From: a virus
Virus record (IMG/VR): IMGVR_UViG_3300021475_000035
Location: 1-41,381 of that record
DNA: 41,381 nt
Strand: one strand, 5' to 3'
The notes beneath the pieces are model-generated. The model saw only the letters and a list, made by a program, of their open reading frames with translations. It did not search any database and was not told where the DNA came from. This document shows positions 21,316 to 29,048 of this stretch, in pieces (position 1 is the stretch's first letter; each line of letters begins with the position of its first letter). The position numbers and the translations under genes are program-made.

Positions 21316-21819
21316 TCATCCCTCCCTTCGGGATAACTGTGGGGATGATCCCCATTCGCTCCCAGCGCGTCCGATGGGGGTTGGTGGGGCTAACTCCCGT
21401 ATCAGCTCACACGACGACTCCCTGAAGCCAAGGTGACGTTTGGCAAATGCGGCCAGCTCCTTGCCTTGGGTGTCGAAGATCATCTCCCGGAAGTGGTTTT
21501 GCCGGAGCATGGCTTCTATCCATGCCAGCCCCTTCGTTAATGCGGTGCGGTTCCGCGCTCTCTCCTGCGGTGTCTTGGCTCCCGCGAACTGGATCGAGAC
21601 GCGTACGGCGGTCTGGGTTTTGAAGTAGAAAAGGACGGTCCCTTTTTCATCCTCCATCGCCCACGCATCCTCGCCCGGAACAAGATGCAGAAAGTAGTCC
21701 GGCGTCATGCGTCCTTTGTGGTACGCATCCTCTTCAATGAGGGTGTCCAGATAATCCCGGTCGCGTTCGCTCATGGGACGCACAGTGTATTGATCGAAGT
21801 GGAAAAACTGGCTGCTCAA
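21316..21819 (-). CDS. GNAT-like protein in the virion gene cluster
   Basis: A 167-residue protein. The order of elements (YTVRPMSERDRDYLDTLIEED..., VLFYFKTQTAVRVSIQF, LTKGLAWIEAMLRQNHFREMIFDTQ, LAAFAKRHLGFRE) resembles the GNAT acetyltransferase fold, including an F-x-KRHLGF end. Similar proteins sit beside internal virion genes in T7-like and N4-like phages, where catalysis is usually unproven. The acetyl-CoA pyrophosphate loop is not clear. TTG start with GGAGG 6 nt upstream, overlapping the previous stop (TTGA). Function as an enzyme is uncertain. Confidence 0.5.
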   Translation of the reverse strand: MSSQFFHFDQYTVRPMSERDRDYLDTLIEEDAYHKGRMTPDYFLHLVPGEDAWAMEDEKGTVLFYFKTQTAVRVSIQFAGAKTPQERARNRTALTKGLAWIEAMLRQNHFREMIFDTQGKELAAFAKRHLGFRESSCELIRELAPPTPIGRAGSEWGSSPQLSRREG

Positions 21820-22064
21820 GATGCGCCTCCGTGTTGAATCGGAACGGTTCTGAAGAAGGGCAAACTTACCAATCCGTAGAACTGGTTTAGGGCGTCGTTG
21901 GTCGATGCCATCAGGGGCATCGAAGACAACATGAAGGGGCTGCGGTTCGGGTAGGTGTTGGGAGCTGGCGGCTCCCCCTTGTTATCGACGGTCTGGAGGT
22001 CGGGAGCTGGTGCGGGTTGCCAGCCTGTCATATTCGCCCCTTGCGATTGCTTTACGGATGGCAT
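21816..22064 (-). CDS. Small Pro-rich protein
   Basis: An 82-residue protein, rich in Pro, Asn and Ser in its first half and hydrophobic in the second (SPFMLSSMPLMASTNDALNQFYGLVSLPFF). Its ATG directly follows the stop of the 844-residue protein; AGGAG lies upstream. Overlaps the GNAT-like gene by 4 bp. Probably a minor structural or assembly factor. Not recognised. Confidence 0.6.
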   Translation of the reverse strand: MPSVKQSQGANMTGWQPAPAPDLQTVDNKGEPPAPNTYPNRSPFMLSSMPLMASTNDALNQFYGLVSLPFFRTVPIQHGGAS

Positions 22065-24599
22065 TTATTGGCTCCTGAATTCGTTCCACGTCTGCCCAAA
22101 AATGGTGAAGGTTAAGAGTTCGTTGGGTGCATCTTCGGCTGGCCATGCAATATCCATCTGGAAGTGTCTGCACCATGCCGGAAGCTGCGATTGCAGGAAG
22201 TGATAGCGGTCGCTGTAAAGGGTGTCACTGGGAGGTAAATTTGGAGGGTCTTGGCATGTTCGTTTCAGGGGTTCAAAGTCTCCTGAAATCTCGCCCATGA
22301 GGACGGACAGGGAAGCGATACTTCCCACCTTCATCGCCTCTATCGTGATGAACGCGAGTGCGGCCAGTTGGCCGGGGTGCGCCAGCACGATTGAACCCAG
22401 CGTTGTGTTGGCCTTGAATGGAACACCGTTGTCCGTGTTCACGGCGAGGTCGCGCTTCAGGATCGGGCCTCCACTTGGTCCGGGTCCGATGAGGAGACGG
22501 TTGGTGCCGGGGAGAACTTCCACCGATTGCATCGCGCTCATCTGCTGCACGACCGTCGCGCGGGGGGACCAAAGCAATCCCGTTTCGGGCGCGGTCGTCG
22601 CGGCCATGCGATACCACTCCCACGCTCCATCGGAAACATACAACGCACTCTCTTTGCTCGATTCAGAGTGGTAGGTGACGAAGGATGATCCGGGGTCAAA
22701 CTCGGCCTCGATTTTGTCCGCAATCGGAAACGAGACTTCGATGATTCCCGCTGACGGATCAAGGGCTACAACCATGTTCGTCCCCAGCATCAGGTAAGGC
22801 GTCGTCAGATGGGTCGTAAAGGCGTCGTAATTGCGGAGCGGCAAGCCATCCACGAAGGTCGTCATGTACAGCGGATCGTTGTCCGTCGCGCTCCCCAGAA
22901 TGATGTAGCTGTCGCGCACCGTGAAGACGACAAGCCCCAGCGGGGAGACCCAGAAATGCGTAATTTTTGATTGCGCGGTGAAGGAGTTGGTGGGGTTGAA
23001 TCCGCTGTTGCCGTTGCCGCCCTGCACGACGGCGGCGGGTCCGGTCGAAACATACACCACGTTGCCCACGGCGGCGAAGATGCGTTGCAAGTGGTATGCC
23101 AAACACGTCGCACCTTGGGGGAGGGGGGTATTCTCTCCGGCAACAGCACCTTGAATCAGCGGGTCCAACGCGCTGTCCGGGGAGTTGTCGATGTAGGTCC
23201 ACATCGCTCCCCCGGCTGGCGCGGGAATCTCGGTCAGATACAGGAACAGGGAGCCACCCTGCGCGATGCGGTAGATGACGATGGTGTCAACCTGCGGGTC
23301 CGGGCTTCCGTTGCCCTGCACCGTGACCTGATTCCCCTGCAAGACGGATATCTGTGCGCTGGCCGGAGACATGTTGCTTATGTCTCCGGTCTGCGAGTTC
23401 TTATAGGCATACCCCCACTGCACAACGGCGGTCGTGCCAACGGACCACGGGCCTGTGTTCTGCCATACCACTGTCCCGTCCTGCGTCGTCGCGCCTAGCT
23501 CTGTGCCGAATTGCGGCTGCGTTGGTCCGGCTGCGCTCTTACCCGCCTGTATGACGGTTTGCAGATAACCATTCGCATCGAGAATGGAGGTTGTGGACGT
23601 GATGGTTGTGCCAGCTCCGATATCGGACCATTGCAGCGTCTTTCCCACGTTGGTCCAGATCACGGAGGGCTGCGTTGGCGTGGAGGGGGGAGGGCCATCG
23701 CTGATTTGCAGGTTGAGTCCGGTGGGCCAGTTGGGATGGCCGTCGCCGCTGCGTCCTGCTGTCGTGGAAACGAACGTATAGAACACGTCCGATGGGAGAT
23801 TCATCCCGGAGATAACTTCTCCCAGTCCATAGCCGAAGTCCGCTTGCCAGTTGTACGGGCCAAGGTTGAACCATTGAATTGACCCATCAGTTGTGTTGGT
23901 TCCGGGCGGCGTCCACGGCGGCTCTCCGCCTCCAGTCGTTCCCGTACCGTTGAAGACATGCAGACAACCGTCCGAACCTAAGATGATGATGCCGGGGCGG
24001 GGTGTTGAGTGCGCTTCATATCCGGTCAACGGAATCCAGCTCGGCGGCGGCGTCGGTCGCGGAGCCTGTGAGATGACGGGCGCGGTCGTCGGTGCGGCGA
24101 TGGACCAGTTACTAACTTGGTTCGTGGTGAAGTTCCATTTTTTATTGTCGATGCCGTTGCAGAAATAGAGGACGTTTCCAACGCCTAAGAAGAAGGTCTT
24201 TCCGGCTCCCGGCGTCTTCTGCCAGATAGCATTTTGGGTGTTCGGTCCTGTGGCGTCGTAAACCGTGTTCGCGGTGTCCGCCATCACCCTCACATTTTCG
24301 TCAGTCGTCGTGAAGGTATTGAAGGAGTAGAAACGATTGATCGAAGGGAAGTCTTGCGTGTTGTATACGCTGGTGCCTCTGCGCCGTCGCAGCGTGAGCT
24401 TGGAGCTGAGTTCGGTATTGTTGCCTTCGATGATCGAGTCTTGCCGCCCCAGCCCGTAGAGCTGCATGTCATGGCTCACGGCGGCATCGCTCAGGGGATT
24501 GCGGTTGGTCCACAATCCGGTGATGAGACGGCTGGTGTGGAGTGGCGCGAAGCTGGTAGGCTCCGATGCTCCTCCCGCGACTTGGATCGCGTTCGCCAT
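22065..24599 (-). CDS. Large tail/nozzle structural protein
   Basis: An 844-residue beta-rich virion protein. The N-terminus (about 20-80) has a fixed order of motifs, LITGLWTNRNPLSDAA, YGLGRQDSIIEGNN and LTLRRRRGTSVYN, followed by repeated Trp-containing beta units with Gly/Pro/Thr loops. The extended beta content, size, and position downstream of the adaptor and before the ejection proteins fit a tail tube/nozzle or stopper protein (functional counterpart of T7 gp12). The family reminds me of proteins annotated only as hypothetical. GGAGG precedes the ATG. Confidence 0.65.
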   Translation of the reverse strand: MANAIQVAGGASEPTSFAPLHTSRLITGLWTNRNPLSDAAVSHDMQLYGLGRQDSIIEGNNTELSSKLTLRRRRGTSVYNTQDFPSINRFYSFNTFTTTDENVRVMADTANTVYDATGPNTQNAIWQKTPGAGKTFFLGVGNVLYFCNGIDNKKWNFTTNQVSNWSIAAPTTAPVISQAPRPTPPPSWIPLTGYEAHSTPRPGIIILGSDGCLHVFNGTGTTGGGEPPWTPPGTNTTDGSIQWFNLGPYNWQADFGYGLGEVISGMNLPSDVFYTFVSTTAGRSGDGHPNWPTGLNLQISDGPPPSTPTQPSVIWTNVGKTLQWSDIGAGTTITSTTSILDANGYLQTVIQAGKSAAGPTQPQFGTELGATTQDGTVVWQNTGPWSVGTTAVVQWGYAYKNSQTGDISNMSPASAQISVLQGNQVTVQGNGSPDPQVDTIVIYRIAQGGSLFLYLTEIPAPAGGAMWTYIDNSPDSALDPLIQGAVAGENTPLPQGATCLAYHLQRIFAAVGNVVYVSTGPAAVVQGGNGNSGFNPTNSFTAQSKITHFWVSPLGLVVFTVRDSYIILGSATDNDPLYMTTFVDGLPLRNYDAFTTHLTTPYLMLGTNMVVALDPSAGIIEVSFPIADKIEAEFDPGSSFVTYHSESSKESALYVSDGAWEWYRMAATTAPETGLLWSPRATVVQQMSAMQSVEVLPGTNRLLIGPGPSGGPILKRDLAVNTDNGVPFKANTTLGSIVLAHPGQLAALAFITIEAMKVGSIASLSVLMGEISGDFEPLKRTCQDPPNLPPSDTLYSDRYHFLQSQLPAWCRHFQMDIAWPAEDAPNELLTFTIFGQTWNEFRSQ

Positions 24600-24671
24600 C
24601 AGGCAACCTCCGTGTAAACTGGAGGAGCTTTCTTTCTAGGCGGCATGTTCTCGGCAACGAGGGCAAAGCAG

Positions 24672-24697
24672 AGAGCCAACCCCGGCGGGTTGGCTCT
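24672..24697. repeat. 11-bp perfect hairpin upstream of the tiny rightward gene
   Basis: AGAGCCAACCC (24672-24682) and GGGTTGGCTCT (24687-24697) pair perfectly around a CGGC tetraloop. It sits in the only sizeable gap between virion genes (24602-24876). On the rightward strand it ends 10 nt before the extended ribosome-binding site. No U-tract follows in either direction, so it is not a simple terminator. Confidence 0.65.
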
Positions 24698-24725
24698 TGG
24701 CTTCATAGAAAGGAGGTGATTTTTT

Positions 24726-24815
24726 GTGAGGTTTGAAGTAGTGCTTTCAGAAAAAGAGTTGAGCCTTATTCTGAAAATTGCAGTCACAGTAGTCGCGCTG
24801 TTGCGGCTGCTATAA
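24726..24815 (+). CDS. Tiny hydrophobic peptide on the strand opposite to the virion genes
   Basis: A 29-residue frame starting GTG: VRFEVVLSEKELSLIL then a hydrophobic segment rich in Val/Leu/Ala, ending RLL. Upstream, AGAAAGGAGGTGAT (24707-24720) is complementary over 14 nt to the common 3' end of 16S rRNA. Nine bases separate GGAGG from the start. A clear terminator follows the stop by 8 nt. Size, hydrophobic helix, very strong ribosome-binding site and immediate terminator resemble type I toxin or holin-like toxin peptides. It is antisense to the late operon, whose mRNA could pair with it. I see no obvious promoter. Peptide function is inference. Confidence 0.55.
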   Translation: MRFEVVLSEKELSLILKIAVTVVALLRLL

Positions 24816-24823
24816 CCTACAAC

Positions 24824-24860
24824 CTCCCGATGCGGTGACCGCCGTATCGGGAGTTTTTTT
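24824..24860 (+). terminator. Rho-independent terminator on the plus strand
   Basis: CTCCCGAT (24824-24831) pairs with ATCGGGAG (24846-24853), with an inner GCGG/CCGC hairpin, followed by TTTTTTT (24854-24860). The T-run fixes the rightward direction, opposite to the surrounding late genes. It closes the tiny gene at 24726. Confidence 0.85.
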
Positions 24861-24876
24861 ATTGTACCAAACGCCT

Positions 24877-24978
24877 CTAGTGGTCGAAAAACCAGAAGAC
24901 GGCCAAGCACATCAGTATCAAAACGATGATGAGCCAGTTGACGGCTCCGCTGCCGTCCTGCTGTGTAGGTGTTTCCAT
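24877..24978 (-). CDS. Tiny single-helix membrane protein
   Basis: A 33-residue frame: a polar N-terminus (METPTQQDGSGAV), then one membrane helix (WLIIVLILMCLAVFWFF) ending Asp-His. GAGGAGG lies 4 nt before the ATG, and the gene starts 10 bp after the upstream stop in the direction of the late operon. It could be a membrane component used in lysis or DNA entry. Too short for family assignment, but start, spacing and topology make it credible. Confidence 0.6.
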   Translation of the reverse strand: METPTQQDGSGAVNWLIIVLILMCLAVFWFFDH

Positions 24979-24987
24979 AGAGCCTCC

Positions 24988-25689
24988 TCATTGGCCCCTC
25001 GCTTGTACGCCCTGTTGCGTCAACATCTGGGCGCGTCCCTGCTGCGTCATTACGTCTATAAAGTTGCCAAGGAAAATGTTGCGTTCCAGCGCGGTCAGTC
25101 CGTCCTGTGCGCCTAGTAAATGGGCTGTAAACCGCTGGCCAAAGATGGGGAAACGCGCGTCCTTGGTCAACAGGCTGACGAAGGAGAGAAAACCCCAGTC
25201 GTAGATGTAGGCCAAGTTGTCGGGTAGCGGACCCCATGTATTCGCCATCGAAGACATGAGGACCGGGGCTTTCTGATAAAAGCCGTCCACCTGATAGAGC
25301 TGATCCGGTAGCGTGTTGAGCCGGATGGTCACGCCATCGTCTTCGATTAGTTGCGCGGCTGCGCTCGATGGCCGCTTGACTGCGCTCTCCGCCGCTAGGC
25401 TCTTGCGTACTTCAATCTCGCTGACTTTGCCGTTCGGATCGGTAAGCCATATCTGCTCCAGAAACCCAAAGTCTGTAGCCGGAACGAAATAGTCCTGTGC
25501 GCCAATCTCACATGTGAACGTTAGTGATCCCCGGTTGAACGCCCATTTGAAGGGTGCGCCAAGGATGGTCTGCTTGGTGAGGTTGGCGGCGGATATCGCG
25601 GGTTCGCCGTTGGAGATGTTGACGGGCTGATTGCCGATAAACGGCATCGAAAACAACGCGCTTGACTGGAGGTTGCGAGTGACGCCCAT
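24988..25689 (-). CDS. Structural protein of the head-tail region
   Basis: A 233-residue protein, unrecognised by name. N-terminal MGVTRNLQSSALFSMPFIGNQPVNISNGEPA leads, beyond residue 31, into a beta-rich region and ends with a Gln-rich helix (FIDVMTQQGRAQMLTQQGV). It lies between the adaptor-like protein and the nozzle-like protein, so a head-completion or tail component is likely. The ATG at 25689 is 3 bp from the upstream stop with GGAGG in front; the longer upstream frame lies entirely inside the preceding gene and is discounted. Confidence 0.6.
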   Translation of the reverse strand: MGVTRNLQSSALFSMPFIGNQPVNISNGEPAISAANLTKQTILGAPFKWAFNRGSLTFTCEIGAQDYFVPATDFGFLEQIWLTDPNGKVSEIEVRKSLAAESAVKRPSSAAAQLIEDDGVTIRLNTLPDQLYQVDGFYQKAPVLMSSMANTWGPLPDNLAYIYDWGFLSFVSLLTKDARFPIFGQRFTAHLLGAQDGLTALERNIFLGNFIDVMTQQGRAQMLTQQGVQARGQ

Positions 25690-25691
25690 CG

Positions 25692-26672
25692 TTACCTCCC
25701 TCCCCAGCGATAGGGGTGTGGACCGGAGTCGCCCCAGATACCGGGAGCCATGATGTTGCGGTCGGGGAAGAATCCTTTGCTCTCGTCTTCGCGGTCGCCC
25801 TGCTTCGCAGCTCCCTCCACGGCGGCTATCCAGTCGCGCTTTTTGTTGTCGAATCGCGCTTGCACCTGTGGGTTTGTGGAGTAGCGGTGGGCATAGGCCA
25901 CGCATCCGTCGCGGAACCATTTCGAATAGTCGTCCGGTATCGGCTCGATTTTCTGTTGCAGGTTGGTGAAGATGGGTGCTTTCCGCTGGCCATAGAGACG
26001 CATTAGCCAAACCGTTCCGGTCTGCGATGGCCGGGGTCTCACGCGGATACCCTGCGCGTCCGGGTCGGCTACGGTCCATTCCACGGTGCCATCCTGCACA
26101 GTGGTTCCCGGCACTGCGTCTTCTCCCGCGTCCGGTTCGACGCTCCCGGTCACGCCCCACGTAGTCAGCACCAGAATGTTTCCGCTCGGATCGAGAAGGT
26201 TGGTGAAGGGATTGACTGGCGGGGTCGTGGCTCCAAGGGGATTGGTGTACTTCTGATTTGGTCCCGGCCACAAATTTTGTTCTAGATCGCGGTTATGAAA
26301 CCAGCACACTTGAAACGGCCACGCGCCGATGCCGCTGTCGGCGGCTAGGTCTCGCACCACATACACGGGAGCATCGGGCGGTGGAACCTGCGTGCTGTTG
26401 ATATCCACGCGACGACCGTTCTCCAGCCATCCCAGTCCGTTCACGTTCAACGCGTAGTCCTGCTGGTAGCTGGTGAGCACGAAGGGGGGAATCTTAATCC
26501 GATTCCACTTCCACGGAAAACGGACGCTGATTAGTTCGCCCATCACATCGTTGCCGATGGTCAAGGCGGGTTCGTCGGCCCATCCTCCCGTGTTGTTGAA
26601 GATCGGATTAAGGTCCCCGATAGCGGAAACGCTGTCCATGATGGCTTGCAGCGCAATCGTGCTGTTCCCCAC
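25692..26672 (-). CDS. Head-tail adaptor / tail tubular-like protein
   Basis: A 326-residue protein. N-terminal helix (IALQAIMDSVSAIGDLNPIF), a beta region with WKWNRIKIPPFVLTSYQQDYAL and VPPPDAPVYVVRDLA, an inserted beta domain (about 135-215), then a helical C-terminus (DDYSKWFRDGCVAYAHRYS, followed by FDNKKRDWIAAVEGAAKQGD). This helix-beta-helix order, and the place after capsid and before the nozzle-like protein, match adaptor proteins of the T7 gp11 type. GTG start with GGAGG 6 nt upstream. The assignment is by context and architecture, not by direct family recognition. Confidence 0.6.
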   Translation of the reverse strand: MGNSTIALQAIMDSVSAIGDLNPIFNNTGGWADEPALTIGNDVMGELISVRFPWKWNRIKIPPFVLTSYQQDYALNVNGLGWLENGRRVDINSTQVPPPDAPVYVVRDLAADSGIGAWPFQVCWFHNRDLEQNLWPGPNQKYTNPLGATTPPVNPFTNLLDPSGNILVLTTWGVTGSVEPDAGEDAVPGTTVQDGTVEWTVADPDAQGIRVRPRPSQTGTVWLMRLYGQRKAPIFTNLQQKIEPIPDDYSKWFRDGCVAYAHRYSTNPQVQARFDNKKRDWIAAVEGAAKQGDREDESKGFFPDRNIMAPGIWGDSGPHPYRWGGR

Positions 26673-26684
26673 GGCTCACCTCCG

Positions 26685-27236
26685 CTACTTTGTCGTTCCG
26701 TTTTTCTTTTCGTCTTTTTCGGCCCTTGCCTTCTGCCGCTTGGCCAGCTCTTCGTGATTTGCTCTGACAACATCCGGGTCGTGCGCCCGGATTGCGGTCA
26801 TTGCCGTTTCCATTGAGGTTTCGCGCAAGTAATCCGGGTCGGTCAGGATTCCCGGAATGTCTCTCACTCGCCTGTTCTGGGCTACCTGCATAGCGTTGAG
26901 CTGATCGTTGGCCGCTTGGTTCCGCTCGGCCTGTCGAATCAGATAGGCTCTGCGGTGCATGTGGGCAATGGGACGGTCTGGGTTCTCTGGATCAATTGCG
27001 CCTAGATCGGGGTCGCCTTCGGGATATTCGGTTACGTCCTCCGGCTCCGGGGCCTCGTCGTCTTCGTCGGCGGCGGTTTCCTCCACCATCGTCTGATTGT
27101 TTTTCACGGCTTCGGCCATCCGCTTTTTTGCCATTTCTATCGGATCGTCCTTATCGGATTTGCTGGCCTTGGCCTGAGTCGCGGCGGGTGGCCGGACGCC
27201 TTGGGCTTGCTGGGGTCTCGTCTCTTCTGGTGTCAT
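26685..27236 (-). CDS. Hypothetical charged protein of the head module
   Basis: A 183-residue protein with a disordered, acidic first half (EETAADEDDEAPEPEDVTEYPEGDP region) and a helical second half rich in Arg/Ala/Glu (HRRAYLIRQAERNQAANDQ and further), ending in a basic tail. This pattern is common for assembly or capsid-associated factors. The ribosome-binding site is weak. Not recognised. Confidence 0.6.
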   Translation of the reverse strand: MTPEETRPQQAQGVRPPAATQAKASKSDKDDPIEMAKKRMAEAVKNNQTMVEETAADEDDEAPEPEDVTEYPEGDPDLGAIDPENPDRPIAHMHRRAYLIRQAERNQAANDQLNAMQVAQNRRVRDIPGILTDPDYLRETSMETAMTAIRAHDPDVVRANHEELAKRQKARAEKDEKKNGTTK

Positions 27237-27290
27237 GTCGGGTCTCGCTTTCTGTGGTTAAGGGCTTCTGCACCTCGTTGGGCTTGCGAT

Positions 27291-27770
27291 TCAGGCCGCG
27301 TCCTCGCTGTTCGAAACCTCAAACAGCTTGGTGCCTCCCGGCTCGTTGTCGGTGGGTAGATTCATCGCCCACTGGTACTCCTCCCATTGCCGCTTGTATT
27401 CAGCGCGTTCTTCGGCTGAAGCTCCACGCCTGTTCAATTTGCGGTCGGGTGGTTCCCACACGCGGATGCATCGCTGACAGACAACGATGGTCGGCCCATG
27501 GGAGAGCGTGTACTTGACAACGGCAAAGTTGGCATCATTGCCCTGAAACAGCATTTGCACGCCCTTGCCGCCCTTGCGGTGAGCGCATCGGCTCTGGATG
27601 AGCCGCTTGCGGTCTGCGGTGTCCTTAAGGGATTTCTGAAGGTTGGCGATTCGGGATTGCTTCTGCGCTTTAGTGGAGCGCATGACGGTGATTCTTTCCC
27701 GCATCTCTTCAAGCTGCAACTGCTCCATCTCATCCGTGATTTTTTGTTTGTTCATTCTCTCTTCGGGCAT
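27291..27770 (-). CDS. Putative zinc-binding protein next to the capsid gene
   Basis: A 159-residue protein: an N-terminal coiled coil (EMEQLQLEEMRERITVMRS..., about 12-60), then a zinc-ribbon-like domain with CAHRKGGKG (about 67-75) and VVCQRCIRVWEPPD (about 100-113), and a charged C-terminus. The Cys-x-His plus Cys-x2-Cys spacing of about 35 residues fits a treble-clef or ribbon site. GGAGG lies 8 nt before the ATG. It may be a capsid-associated nucleic-acid binding protein; not known. Confidence 0.6.
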   Translation of the reverse strand: MPEERMNKQKITDEMEQLQLEEMRERITVMRSTKAQKQSRIANLQKSLKDTADRKRLIQSRCAHRKGGKGVQMLFQGNDANFAVVKYTLSHGPTIVVCQRCIRVWEPPDRKLNRRGASAEERAEYKRQWEEYQWAMNLPTDNEPGGTKLFEVSNSEDAA

Positions 27771-27803
27771 CTGCTTTTCCTCCCTCGTTTCGGTTGGTGG
27801 AGT

Positions 27804-27829
27804 GGGAGAGGTTTGGCTATTCCTCTCCC
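27804..27829 (-). terminator. Hairpin (attenuator candidate) after the capsid gene
   Basis: GGGAGAGG (27804-27811) and CCTCTCCC (27822-27829) form an 8-bp stem with a 10-nt loop in the gap downstream of the major capsid gene. No U-tract follows on the minus strand. Partial terminators or processing hairpins after capsid genes raise capsid output relative to downstream genes; that role here is inference. Confidence 0.45.
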
Positions 27830-27860
27830 TGCTATGCTGCTAGACAGCAAGCCTCCAGCT

Positions 27861-29024
27861 CTAGGTAATGGCAGATACCGCGTCGATATAGCGGATGCGT
27901 TGGACAGGATCGGGTGGCAACGTTGCGGCATACATGCAGTTATAGGAAGCGAACCCGCCAATCATTTTTGACGGATCGTAGCCTGACGGCTCGGTGATGC
28001 GCCGGACCCAGACTTGCAAATTGCGCCAATCACCGTTACCTATTTGCGTGTTCTCTTTTGCTCCGAACGAGACGCCAATCAAGCCATCACGTCCGATGAC
28101 GTACGTTCGCAGCGCGGTCAGTGTCGTGCCGTCATAGTTGGGAGTCTGCTTCACCAGTGTTGACTGGTGGAATGAGACGCCGCCCCAGTCAATCAAAGTA
28201 ACTTGGTCGCCATCGGGAGCCGGAAGCTCCGTCAGCCGCTCGTTACCCTGCGCGGTGCGCTTAAGTACATCCACTAATGAATTATTAGTTTTATCCAGTA
28301 AAATATCACCAACTATGTGAGGATGGATTACGCCCGTGAAACGACCGCTTTCGAAGGGGAGGGCATTGACGCCGGTCAAAGACTGCGCGGCGATAATCAC
28401 ATCGTCGGACGTGACGGTTGCGGAACCTGTTTTCGATCCCGCTGAAACTGCGGGGTCGATAACGCTGGCTCCATCGGCTGTGTTCTGAAGCAGGGTATTA
28501 ATTACCTGCGCCATGCGGTAGGCCATCTGTACGCCCAACGCTTCTAGTGTGGGGTCGATGGCAGTTTGCAGAGCGTACGTGGAGATATTCGCGTAGTCCG
28601 CAAAATTCAACATGATGGTCGTGTTCTGCACGACCGAGACTGTGAGGCCCGTTTGGATCGTGCCTTCTGGCGCGGTCGTGAGCGGGGGAGCGGGAAGGTT
28701 CTGGTACATATACAAAACGAGACGATTCCCAGCGTTCTCGTCAATCTGCCGCCGCGAAGTGCATCGCACCCACGGGGTCTCAGCCTTAAGATTTTCTACG
28801 AAAATTTTGTCATAGGTAGTAACTACAGACTGCGGCAAATTCGTTGTGAGGTTCGACGCCGGAGAGACGCCGATGCACAACACTGCGCGGGAGTGTACCT
28901 TGCCCACGCTGCCCGTGTATAGAGCTACCTGCGTTCCAAACGCGCAAGTAAACTCTATGAACGGGACGACGAACTTCTGAAAGAACATTTTGCCGCGTGT
29001 GGCGGCAACGGATGACGTTTGCAT
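27861..29024 (-). CDS. Major capsid protein, N4-gp56-like
   Basis: A 387-residue capsid subunit. The sequence follows the pattern of the N4-gp56 major capsid family: a segment with YDKIFVENLKAETPWVRCTSRRQI (split by strands), then a P-domain-like LPAPPLTTAPEGTIQTG motif (about 108-124) preceding strands and the long helix LEALGVQMAYRMAQVINTLLQ. The C-terminal region includes IGRDGLIGVSFGAKENTQI. The length is in the family's range. It is located directly after the scaffold-like gene. The start at 29024 has a GAGGGGG ribosome-binding site 8 nt upstream. This identification is by recalled family pattern. Confidence 0.75.
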   Translation of the reverse strand: MQTSSVAATRGKMFFQKFVVPFIEFTCAFGTQVALYTGSVGKVHSRAVLCIGVSPASNLTTNLPQSVVTTYDKIFVENLKAETPWVRCTSRRQIDENAGNRLVLYMYQNLPAPPLTTAPEGTIQTGLTVSVVQNTTIMLNFADYANISTYALQTAIDPTLEALGVQMAYRMAQVINTLLQNTADGASVIDPAVSAGSKTGSATVTSDDVIIAAQSLTGVNALPFESGRFTGVIHPHIVGDILLDKTNNSLVDVLKRTAQGNERLTELPAPDGDQVTLIDWGGVSFHQSTLVKQTPNYDGTTLTALRTYVIGRDGLIGVSFGAKENTQIGNGDWRNLQVWVRRITEPSGYDPSKMIGGFASYNCMYAATLPPDPVQRIRYIDAVSAIT

Positions 29025-29048
29025 GTGACCGTCCCCCTCTAGGGAAGA

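Noticed and set aside
21341-21354. GGGGATGATCCCC shared by 21342 and 41271
   Set aside because: Short near-palindrome inside a gene in one case and intergenic in the other; likely coincidence.
24599-24706. 35-codon minus-strand frame ending at the start of the nozzle-like gene
   Set aside because: No ribosome-binding site, and it is formed across the 11-bp hairpin; probably accidental, though it could be a coupled leader peptide.
24707-24720. Fragment of a 16S rRNA gene or an att site in rRNA
   Set aside because: Similarity stops after the 14-nt tail and no rRNA sequence flanks it; an extended ribosome-binding site explains it better.
24988-26271. 427-residue reading of the head-tail gene
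   Set aside because: The first 194 codons run antiphase inside the preceding gene and are Arg/Ser/His-rich; the ATG at 25689 with GGAGG is the real start.
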